From the NCBI RefSeq assembly GCF_037572415.1, contig NZ_JBBHLB010000004.1:124001-188000 (forward strand): 64,000 nt of DNA, written 5' to 3'. Under the pieces are notes generated by a model, which did no database searches, was not told the origin of the DNA, and saw nothing but the letters and a program-made list of their open reading frames with translations. Positions 24,363 through 31,578 of the stretch are shown here, in pieces; the stretch's first letter is position 1, and each line of letters starts with the position of its first letter. This DNA comes from Flavonifractor porci. GTDB lineage: Bacteria; Bacillota; Clostridia; Oscillospirales; Oscillospiraceae. The position numbers and the translations under genes are program-made.

Positions 24363-25901
24363 ATGTTCAGTAAAACAATAGTACATAAGAATTCTTATTA
24401 TGATTCCGTGACCCTGATGTCGCTTGGCAGCAAGGTCAAGAAGTTGGATGGCGTGGATCAGGCGGTGGTGGTGATGGCCACCGATATGAATCGGGAAATT
24501 CTGGAGAACGTTGGCCTCGCCACCGAGGAGACCCGGGCCGCCGGCCAGAACGATCTGGTCATTGCGGTGCGTGCCGCCAGCCAGGAGATCTGTGAAAAGG
24601 CCTTCGAAGCCATCGGGGAGAAGCTGGCGGCAGGCAGCGGCGGCGGCGCGGAAAAGGCGGAGGTGGAGTACAAAACCATCCGCCACGCCAAGGAGGATCT
24701 GCCCGGCGCCAATGTGGCGGTTATCTCCGTGCCCGGCAGATATGCGGCAAGAGAGGCCCGGGTGGCCCTGCGCAGCGGTATGCATGTGATGATGTTCAGC
24801 GATAATGTGACGGTGGCGGAGGAGAAAGCGCTGAAGGAGCTGGCAGTGGAGAAGGGGCTGCTTATGATGGGACCGGACTGCGGAACGGCGGTCATCAACG
24901 GCACCGGGCTGTGCTTTGCAAACCAGATCCGCAAGGGTGATATCGGTGTTGTGGGCGCTTCCGGCACCGGCCTGCAGGAGGTTCTGGTGCAGATCCACCG
25001 TCTGGGCGGCGGCATTACTCAGGCGCTTGGCACCGGAGGAAGAGATCTGAGCCGTGAGATCGGAGGCCTAATGATGCTCCATGGGATGCAGGCGTTAGGG
25101 CAGGACCCGGACACCAAGGTGATCGTCCTGGTTTCCAAGCCTCCAGAGAAGTCGGTGGAGGAGAAAGTCTTTGCGCAGATCGAGAAGATGGACAAGCCGG
25201 TGGTGGTGTGCCTGCTGGAGGGCGACACTTCCCGGCGCTGCAGAGACGGCGTGTATCTCTGCGACAACCTCCTGGGCGCGGCGGAGCAGGCGGTGCGCCT
25301 GTCCGGCGTCCGGGTGCAGCCCCGGGAGGCGATAAGAGAGGTCGGCGTCCAGGAGATCGCGTCGGCTAAAGCAATGCTCCAGCCGGGGCAGACCAAGGTG
25401 TGCGGCCTGTTCTGCGGCGGTACCCTCTGCGCCGAGGCGCTGTTTATCCTGCGCCGCCACTGGCGCATCCGCAGCAATATCTCCCACCGCGACGAGGAGA
25501 AGATCGCCGGTAAGGAGCCGTGTACCGAGAATCTTCTGCTGGATCTGGGAGATGACGAGTTCACCAACGGAAGACCGCACCCCATGATCGAGCCATCCCT
25601 GCGGGGAGAGTGGATCGAAAAAGCGGCTCAGCGGCCGGAGGTGGGCGTGATCCTGCTGGACTTTGAGATCGGATATGGATCCCATCCGGATCCTGCCGGA
25701 GTGACCATCGAGTCGATCCGCGCCGCCAGGAAAGCGGCGGAGGCACAGGGCAGAAACCTGGTGTTTGTTGGCTATATCTGCGGAACGGAGGAGGACAAGC
25801 AAAACCTTGCTGCTCAGGCGGCCGCGCTGAAGGCGGAGGGCGTGATCCTCGCAAGAAGCAACATGGAGGCGGCAAACATCGTCGTCGACATTCTGGAATA
25901 A
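24363..25901 (+). CDS. fdrA: FdrA-type acyl-CoA-synthetase-like carbamoyltransferase subunit
   Basis: A 512-residue homologue of FdrA (AllF). The protein has succinyl-CoA-synthetase-like folds: residues about 1-100 (Y-Y-D-S-V-T-L-M-S-L-G-S-K-V-K), a CoA-binding-like domain with P-D-C-G-T-A-V-I-N-G-T-G-L and G-V-V-G-A-S-G-T-G-L-Q-E, and a ligase-like C-terminal half with the G-Y-G-S-H-P-D-P-A loop. In E. coli it is a subunit of oxamate carbamoyltransferase, which splits oxalurate with phosphate to oxamate and carbamoyl phosphate. ATG preceded by AGGAGAA. Overall length matches the family. No carbamate kinase gene, the usual partner, lies in this operon. Confidence 0.93.
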   Translation: MFSKTIVHKNSYYDSVTLMSLGSKVKKLDGVDQAVVVMATDMNREILENVGLATEETRAAGQNDLVIAVRAASQEICEKAFEAIGEKLAAGSGGGAEKAEVEYKTIRHAKEDLPGANVAVISVPGRYAAREARVALRSGMHVMMFSDNVTVAEEKALKELAVEKGLLMMGPDCGTAVINGTGLCFANQIRKGDIGVVGASGTGLQEVLVQIHRLGGGITQALGTGGRDLSREIGGLMMLHGMQALGQDPDTKVIVLVSKPPEKSVEEKVFAQIEKMDKPVVVCLLEGDTSRRCRDGVYLCDNLLGAAEQAVRLSGVRVQPREAIREVGVQEIASAKAMLQPGQTKVCGLFCGGTLCAEALFILRRHWRIRSNISHRDEEKIAGKEPCTENLLLDLGDDEFTNGRPHPMIEPSLRGEWIEKAAQRPEVGVILLDFEIGYGSHPDPAGVTIESIRAARKAAEAQGRNLVFVGYICGTEEDKQNLAAQAAALKAEGVILARSNMEAANIVVDILE

Positions 25902-25917
25902 GTTGGGGGGAGAACGC

Positions 25918-27348
25918 ATGAATAAAGTCAACGAATTGTTCGGACAGACGCTGCAGATTTTCAATGTAGGCGCGCCCAATTTTGGGGAAGATCTGAAACT
26001 GCAGAACGCCGACGTCACACAGATCAAGTGGGTTCCTCCTCTGGAAGGAGATATCGCTTCCGTAAAAATTCTGGATAACTTTGCTTGCGATGAGGAGATC
26101 GACGCCGCCAATCGCAGGGCAGTGGAAGTGATCATGGGCAGCCAGCCTACCTTGGTGGGCATCGAGCAGGCGGTGAAAGTTATCCCCGGTATGACGAAGG
26201 ACACTATCCTGCACTCCGGTCCACCCATCACCTGGGACAGAATGTGCGGCACGGTAAAGGGGGCCATCATCGGCGCGCTGATGTATGAGGGGCGGGCTGT
26301 CACTGCCGAGGAAGCGGAAAAGCTGGCCGCCTCGGGGGAGATTACCTTTGCGCCCTGCCACGAATATGGGGCGGTAGGACCTATGGCGGGGATTATCTCT
26401 CCATCCATGCCGGTGCATATCGTTGAGAACAAGGCTTACGGCAACCGTGCCTACTGCACGGTGAATGAGGGGCTGGGGAAGGTGCTGCGATTCGGCGCCT
26501 TCAGCCAGTCAGTGCTGGACCGGCTCAGATGGATCCAGGAGAGATATATGCCGGTGCTGCAAAAGGCTCTGGAACTTTCCGGCGGTATTGATCTGAAGGT
26601 GCTGATTGCCCAGGCTGTTCAAATGGGAGACGAGTGCCACAACCGCAACAAGGCGGCTACCAGCCTCTTTTTCCGGGAGATTGTTCCGTACATGATGAAG
26701 ACGGGCCTGCCCCAGGAGCAGGTCTTACAGGCAGTGGAGTTTATCAAGGGCAACGATCACTATTTTCTCAATCTCTCCATGCCCGCCTGCAAGGCCAGCC
26801 TGGATGCCGCCAGCGGCATCGAAAAGTCTACGGTCCTCACCGCCATGGCCCGCAACGGTGTGGATTTTGGCATTCGAGTCAGCGGTCTGGGGGATCAGTG
26901 GTTCACCGCGCCAGCCAACATGGTGCAGGGCCTCCTCTTCCCGGGTTACAGCGAAGAGGATGCCAACCCGGACCTGGGCGACAGCGCCATCACTGAAACC
27001 ACCGGAATCGGTGGATTTGCCATGGGCGCATCTCCTGCCATCACCCAGTTTGTGGGCGGGACAGTGGCCGACGCTCTGGAGTATACCCGTAGTATGTACC
27101 TTATTACCACGGCGGAGAACAACAACTACGCTCTGCCGCCACTGAACTTCAAGGGTGCTCCCACAGGAATCGACCTTCGAAAGGTCCTGGAGAGCGGCAT
27201 CTTGCCGGTCATCAACACCGGCATCGCCCATAAGACGCCGGGGATCGGCCAGGTAGGAGCAGGCATCGTTCACCCGCCGAAGGCCTGCTTTCTGGAGGCG
27301 CTGCGGGCCTATGACCGCCGGTACGGCGGGGACGCTCAAGGGCAGTGA
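25918..27348 (+). CDS. allG: DUF1116 subunit of FdrA-type carbamoyltransferase
   Basis: A 476-residue DUF1116 protein (YlbE/YahG family; AllG), third subunit of the oxamate-type carbamoyltransferase. It opens N-E-L-F-G-Q-T-L-Q-I-F-N-V-G and contains H-S-G-P-P-I-T-W-D-R-M-C-G, P-C-H-E-Y-G-A-V-G-P-M-A-G and D-E-C-H-N-R-N-K-A-A-T, stretches typical of the family. The start at 25918 lies 16 bases after the fdrA stop and follows GGGGGG-AGAA. It is the last gene of the operon; an IS remnant begins about 20 bases beyond. The order allH-fdrA-allG differs from the E. coli order fdrA-ylbE-ylbF. Confidence 0.9.
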   Translation: MNKVNELFGQTLQIFNVGAPNFGEDLKLQNADVTQIKWVPPLEGDIASVKILDNFACDEEIDAANRRAVEVIMGSQPTLVGIEQAVKVIPGMTKDTILHSGPPITWDRMCGTVKGAIIGALMYEGRAVTAEEAEKLAASGEITFAPCHEYGAVGPMAGIISPSMPVHIVENKAYGNRAYCTVNEGLGKVLRFGAFSQSVLDRLRWIQERYMPVLQKALELSGGIDLKVLIAQAVQMGDECHNRNKAATSLFFREIVPYMMKTGLPQEQVLQAVEFIKGNDHYFLNLSMPACKASLDAASGIEKSTVLTAMARNGVDFGIRVSGLGDQWFTAPANMVQGLLFPGYSEEDANPDLGDSAITETTGIGGFAMGASPAITQFVGGTVADALEYTRSMYLITTAENNNYALPPLNFKGAPTGIDLRKVLESGILPVINTGIAHKTPGIGQVGAGIVHPPKACFLEALRAYDRRYGGDAQGQ

Positions 27349-27434
27349 TTGGAAAAAGCGCCTCCGGGGAAGTTAAACTGCTCCAGATTGTGCGGACAGT
27401 ACAAAAAAGAGCCCTGGTAGGAAATATTAAGCTT

Positions 27435-27641
27435 TTAGTTGGAGAGGCGCCGCGTCAGCGGCGCCTCTCCGGTCTTATAGGCCACGATGCTGTTGTTATA
27501 GAGGTCCCGATGCATGGACAGGTACAGTACACCCTGCTTGGCGTGGATGCAGGAGATGTCGGTTACCCATTTGCGGTTGGGCTTGTCCGTATCAAACTCT
27601 CCGTTCAATAGATTCTCATACTTGTGGACCTGCTGCCCCAT
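27435..27641 (-). pseudogene. IS3-family transposase OrfB fragment
   Basis: The minus strand encodes a piece of the integrase core of IS3/IS150-type transposases: N-R-K-W-V-T-D-I-S-C-I-H-A, G-V-L-Y-L-S-M-H-R-D-L-Y-N-N-S-I-V-A-Y-K-T-G. The D of W-V-T-D is the first acidic residue of the DDE triad. The N-terminal half of OrfB and the remaining catalytic region are missing, so it cannot be active. Confidence 0.8.
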
Positions 27642-27649
27642 CTGCTGCC

Positions 27650-27870
27650 ATTTCCTGCGGCGGCGTCTTTCCGAGGACGCCTGTTGGACCGTGGAAGGAT
27701 TTCAGCCTCCAGCTTTCGTTCTTTCCGCCGCTCCCGAATTAGCAGTTGTTTCACTGCATATTTATCCTTAAATCCATAGTGCTCCGCCACTTCCTGCTGG
27801 ATTTTCCCCTCTGCCAGCATAGCCTTGATTTCTGGCAGAAGTGCTTGAACTTGTGTGTAATTCCGTTTCT
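27650..27870 (-). pseudogene. IS3-family OrfA (helix-turn-helix) fragment
   Basis: The minus strand reads N-Y-T-Q-V-Q-A-L-L-P-E-I-K-A-M-L-A, then E-V-A-E-H-Y-G-F-K-D-K-Y-A-V-K-Q-L-L-I-R-E-R-R-K, the DNA-binding protein of IS3-type elements. It is out of frame with the OrfB piece and fused at its start to unrelated sequence. Confidence 0.7.
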
Positions 27871-27935
27871 CTGTGATAAGCCCCCCTGACGTAGTCTGTT
27901 TTCCTACATCAGGGGAGCTTTTTTGCTGGATCGGT

Positions 27936-28327
27936 TCAGTTGCTGCGGCAGAGCGAGGTGTTTGCCCTGTATACCCCCTATCAAACCGACCGATCCCTTC
28001 GTGTCGGTGGTATGTCCCGCTCTTTCTGGTTTCCTGGAATGAAAGAGTGACCTTCTCCCGCAAGCCGAAACGTCAGCCAGACCTTTGGAAGATAAAGAGA
28101 ACAGGCCCCCCAAACCGGTTGTGTGAAGTGTCCGATAAAATACAGGGGGGATCCAAACCGTTTATCAGGTCAAGGGGATCGACTCGGTGCTTCAGCTGCA
28201 CCCAGACAACCACTACGATCATGTGGCGGAGCGCACGGCTGTCGGAATTGTCTGGATGCTAGGCCGATAAGATTTGCCAGAAGAGCTGCGCCTCGGTACA
28301 ATGGCGGCAGAAAGGGAGGCATGATAG
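27936..28327. other. Gene debris, no intact gene
   Basis: Around 28148-28270 the plus strand has a sense-looking stretch without a start: V-Y-Q-V-K-G-I-D-S-V-L-Q-L-H-P-D-N-H-Y-D, then A-E-R-T-A-V-G-I-V-W-M-L-G-R and a stop. It looks like the tail of a truncated gene of unknown family. Confidence 0.4.
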
Positions 28328-28639
28328 ATGGCGGCGATCCGAGGCCTACACTGCGGAAGTCCTGTGATAATCTGGGGCAGTTGGCAGCAGTGTGCATATT
28401 GCGGTGACTTTGGAGCAATCTCGTCTCTCCATTCCGCGGAAAAGGACTTTCTGGTCTGCGACGACATATTACCACTGGTGATAGAGAAACTGAAGCGGGA
28501 TGACCGCCTGGCACGCCAACTGCTTCAGAACGCCTGTATGGACCGGCCACAGGAGGTGATCCTGAACGCATACAGCCGCTTGGGTGAGAAGGAACTTCAG
28601 CAGAAACTGCTTCTGCAATTTGATTTATGTAAGTTTTAG
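28328..28639 (+). CDS. Hypothetical protein, possibly a gene fragment
   Basis: A 103-residue frame with GGGAGG eight bases before its ATG. Residues 38-103 look protein-like (F-L-V-C-D-D-I-L-P-L-V-I-E-K-L-K-R-D-D-R-L-A-R, N-A-Y-S-R-L-G-E-K-E-L-Q-Q-K-L-L), mostly helical and charged; the first 35 residues look less so. I do not recognise the family. It lies between the IS remnant and the plus-strand immunity array, beside other debris, and may be the end of a truncated gene that has picked up a start. Confidence 0.4.
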   Translation: MAAIRGLHCGSPVIIWGSWQQCAYCGDFGAISSLHSAEKDFLVCDDILPLVIEKLKRDDRLARQLLQNACMDRPQEVILNAYSRLGEKELQQKLLLQFDLCKF

Positions 28640-28890
28640 TTGATAATTTTCATGTAATTAGGTATGATGGAAAAGAACGATCCGAGCCTATCATTGAAAA
28701 AGAATCCACCAAACATACAAGTATCACGCGATAACAGCTTACGCTGTACGCGTTGAATTATGCGTGATATAGGCGGAAGTTTTTGGGAGATGTGCACGAA
28801 TCAGTTAAAGATAACGTTGTCTCTATATAAAATGGATTTTGTCTGTGAAGGGAACCACATCTTGGGGTGGATGTGGCTTCTTTCTTGCGG
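28640..28890 (+). promoter_or_regulatory. AT-rich upstream region of the plus immunity array
   Basis: No gene. An 8-base inverted repeat TATCACGC/GCGTGATA (28722-28729, 28762-28769) encloses ACAGC-TTAC-GCTGT (734-747), with a rival CGCG/CGCG pairing. Farther down, AGTTAA and TATAAA about 18 bases apart (28803-28833) make a possible but weak promoter for the array. No binding-site family could be named. Confidence 0.4.
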
Positions 28891-28945
28891 CCTTTTCACG
28901 CCTTGCGTCAGCCTGTCCAAGTGACATGGTGTCGCAGGGCGTTTT
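28891..28945 (+). promoter_or_regulatory. Leader hairpin of the plus immunity array
   Basis: GCCTTGCGTCA (28900-28910) pairs with TGTCGCAGGGC (28930-28940) around a 19-base loop, with one mismatch and one G-U pair, and is followed by GTTTTTC. Sequence and structure match 16553-16612 in front of the minus array. AAAGGAG of the first gene follows at 28956-28962. Confidence 0.6.
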
Positions 28946-28972
28946 TCTATCTTCGGAAAGGAGACAAAGAAT

Positions 28973-30088
28973 ATGAGTTTGAAATACACCTGCCCTGTTT
29001 GCGGGAATCCCTTGGGCTACGAAGGATTGTGCTGGAAATGCAAGTGTGAGCAAGAGAGACAAGCCGCACTGTCCTGGACGTCAGAACAGATGGCAGAGAA
29101 ACAGAAAAATCTGATGGCCAACATCCAGCGGCTTGGTGATATGGAGGACCCGGAATCTACCGACTTCTGGCAGTTGCTGGGCTACCGGGACGCCATCGCC
29201 CCGGAGATCCAGCGGGCGGCACTGGCCGCAGAGGTATTCTGGCCCTGTGAGATCTATTATCACGCTCCCGCCGATGTGCGGGATGGTCTGATTCATGCGC
29301 TGTTGTCCGCGGAATATTCCAGCGAGGCATCCAACCTGATGAGTTGCCTTGCCATGCAGGGAGATGACAAGGCAATGGAGACGCTGCTGGAGCTGGAGCG
29401 AAATCCCCGGCCCTGGCGCAAGGGCCTCTATGTGGACCCATCCAGCTATGCTCAGATCGGCGGCTGGACCTTCGACAAGAAGGGCCAGCGAACCCAGCTG
29501 GGCTTCGACACCTGCTATCCCATGATCAAGGGAACCGCCAGCGAGAAATCTCCCGTTCGCATTGGCCGGGCACGGGAGGACACCTGCCCCCACTGCGGCG
29601 GTCGCATGGTGGACATACTGGTATTGGACGGCCGGGATGAGCGGCTCCGGTTCCTGGGACTGGACGGCATCCTGACCGCCACCTGCTGCCCCAGCTGCGT
29701 GGGATTTCTGAAAGGACCCGCCTTCAACCGCTTTTCTCTGGACGGCGGCGTGGAGATCTTTCCCTCCGAGCTCTTTGACGGGGCGGAGAAGACGGATTGC
29801 TATGTCAGTCCCGAGGACTACAAGGCTCTCACCGAAAATCCCTTTGTGCTGGGCGAAGCGCCGGTGCCCCTGTTTTACGGCGCGGCCTGCCAGGATGTGA
29901 ACACCATCGGTGGCTTTGCCAACTGGGTACAGGACGCGGAATATACCACCTGCCCCCACTGTGGCAAGCCCATGAAGTATCTGGCTCAGATCCAGTGGGA
30001 TACGGTGTTTGACTGTGCGGAGGGTACGCTCTATGTGGAGTTCTGTCCGGACTGCCATATCGTATCCATGCAGCACCAGCAGACCTGA
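28973..30088 (+). CDS. Zinc-ribbon protein with DUF1963-like end
   Basis: A 371-residue cytoplasmic protein, first gene of the plus array. It opens with a zinc ribbon (C-P-V-C-G-N-P, then C-W-K-C-K-C), has a helical middle, a second C-P-H-C-G-G-R-M with C-C-P-S-C (about 205-245), and ends with I-G-G-F-A-N-W-V-Q-D, C-P-H-C-G-K-P-M and F-C-P-D-C-H, the arrangement of the YwqG/DUF1963 family (G-G-x-P-x-W-x-Q followed by a C-x-x-C pair). DUF1963 proteins occur among immunity genes of toxin systems; binding to a toxin is inferred. The ATG has AAAGGAG 10 bases upstream, right after the shared leader hairpin. Confidence 0.75.
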   Translation: MSLKYTCPVCGNPLGYEGLCWKCKCEQERQAALSWTSEQMAEKQKNLMANIQRLGDMEDPESTDFWQLLGYRDAIAPEIQRAALAAEVFWPCEIYYHAPADVRDGLIHALLSAEYSSEASNLMSCLAMQGDDKAMETLLELERNPRPWRKGLYVDPSSYAQIGGWTFDKKGQRTQLGFDTCYPMIKGTASEKSPVRIGRAREDTCPHCGGRMVDILVLDGRDERLRFLGLDGILTATCCPSCVGFLKGPAFNRFSLDGGVEIFPSELFDGAEKTDCYVSPEDYKALTENPFVLGEAPVPLFYGAACQDVNTIGGFANWVQDAEYTTCPHCGKPMKYLAQIQWDTVFDCAEGTLYVEFCPDCHIVSMQHQQT

Positions 30089-30102
30089 GAGGAGAGCATC
30101 AC

Positions 30103-31578
30103 ATGAGTTTACCAAAACGCAATAGTGCGGACGGGCGCTGTTACTGGATGAAGTCCGAGGTACAGGAGGAACTGCAACCGCTCTTTGACCAGTGCATCCA
30201 GGACGCCATTGACGGCAGAATCACGCGGCTTGATTCCCTCTGGCCCCCGGTAGTGGTCAGCAGCGAAGGTGCGCCCTTTGAGGTGTGGCAACTGCTTCAG
30301 ATATGGACCGAAGCGCAGCAGGCCGAGACCTTGGATGCGGAAAAGGCCATCGCCTTCAGCGAAAATCTGCGCCGCCAGAGTCGGTGGGGTGAAATTGACC
30401 ACCAATTACTTGATATGCTGAAACGGGAGCTACAGGAGAAGTATTTTGTCGTGACAGGCAATGAAGATGACCACTTCTGGGATCGGGAGTATTCCCTGAA
30501 ACCAGGCATCCGTGCAGAGCAGGTCCCGGAGCCGCTGCTGCGTTTTGCCTGCTATGTGGCGGTGAGCTATAAGGTATATGGTATGGACTTTCAGTATCTG
30601 GACACCAATTACCTCTTTGGATTGGTGGAGAAAGTCCGTCCGGATATGGTGAAAAAGCTCCGGGAACATGGGACCGGCAGGCTGCCGATCTCTCTGCAAA
30701 AGCGGAAAACAGAGCACTTCACCGCATCGGCCAACGATGCCTTTGCCGTGATCCGTATTACTGCCAGGGACAACACAGAGGAATGCTGCCATGAAGTGCT
30801 GGACTATCTGTGTGAGGTTCTTTCGCAGGAGGATTTTCCCCGCAGCTATGCGGTGGAGTTCAAAGGACCGGAAAAGAGCTATCTTCCCATCGCAGGACTG
30901 CCCAAAAAGGGAGTAAACCAGCTCTTTGCCTGTGCCGTGCAGTACCCCGGCCTCCACCCCCTGATGGAACGGTACGCCCGGCTTGCCATGCGGCAATATG
31001 AGCAGTACACCAATCTCAGCGATGAGCAGTGCGCGCTCCCCGGAAGTTTTGCCGTGTTCGCCCTGGGAATGCTGGGGCAAGCGTGGCGGCAGCTGGTATG
31101 GGATTATCTCGATCTCTGCGATGATGAGCACTCCCACTTACAGGAAAAATTCCTCCGGGAGTATGTGAAACAGTTCGGATTTACTGCCGATACCGTCCCT
31201 GTATTTGTCCGTGGGGTGCTGTCCATGCAGAACATGAAGTATTCCAGGGACTATACCGCGTGGATGGCAAATGTAGAAAGCCTGGACGCTCTGCTGGAGG
31301 CAAAAATCCATCTGTCCGAGATCGTTCCAAGCGGTTTTTCCTCCGACGAAGATGACGATGATGAGGAGGACGAGGAACCCGCCGAAGAAACAGAAGCCAG
31401 CCCGGAGGAAGTGCTGCAATACGCATGGGAAACGGTCTGCTATGTGATCTGGGGCAAAGCCAGCGCCAAGGGTGGTCAGAAAGTGGTGGAAGCAGCTCCG
31501 GAGGAACTGAAGGAACTCTACCAACAGATTTTTATTCCGATAACGGAGAACCTGGAAGAAAGTGGTGGAACGCTATGA
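30103..31578 (+). CDS. DUF6138 family protein, copy 1
   Basis: A 491-residue cytoplasmic protein of the DUF6138 family (recalled from neighbouring immunity-type loci). Family stretches: L-P-K-K-G-V-N-Q-L-F-A-C-A-V-Q-Y-P-G-L-H-P, P-G-S-F-A-V-F-A-L-G-M-L-G, D-Y-L-D-L-C-D-D-E-H-S and V-F-V-R-G-V-L-S-M-Q-N-M. Helical throughout, without catalytic motifs. An acidic run of Asp and Glu (about 408-425) separates the conserved body from the C-terminal helices. It starts 14 bases after the DUF1963-like gene and overlaps the second copy by four bases (ATGA). The function of the family is not established; association with poly-immunity arrays is what I infer from this locus. Confidence 0.8.
   Translation: MSLPKRNSADGRCYWMKSEVQEELQPLFDQCIQDAIDGRITRLDSLWPPVVVSSEGAPFEVWQLLQIWTEAQQAETLDAEKAIAFSENLRRQSRWGEIDHQLLDMLKRELQEKYFVVTGNEDDHFWDREYSLKPGIRAEQVPEPLLRFACYVAVSYKVYGMDFQYLDTNYLFGLVEKVRPDMVKKLREHGTGRLPISLQKRKTEHFTASANDAFAVIRITARDNTEECCHEVLDYLCEVLSQEDFPRSYAVEFKGPEKSYLPIAGLPKKGVNQLFACAVQYPGLHPLMERYARLAMRQYEQYTNLSDEQCALPGSFAVFALGMLGQAWRQLVWDYLDLCDDEHSHLQEKFLREYVKQFGFTADTVPVFVRGVLSMQNMKYSRDYTAWMANVESLDALLEAKIHLSEIVPSGFSSDEDDDDEEDEEPAEETEASPEEVLQYAWETVCYVIWGKASAKGGQKVVEAAPEELKELYQQIFIPITENLEESGGTL

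Larger units (their letters stand above)
27368..27935 (-). mobile_element. Right IS3-type remnant
   Basis: A decayed insertion sequence with pieces of both transposase frames on the minus strand and both ends related to those of the left remnant. A perfect 13-base hairpin (27441-27470, loop GTCA) lies at the transposase 3' end and is absent from the left copy. A near-perfect CCCCTGACGTAG/CTACATCAGGGG repeat lies at 27887-27919. Confidence 0.65.
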
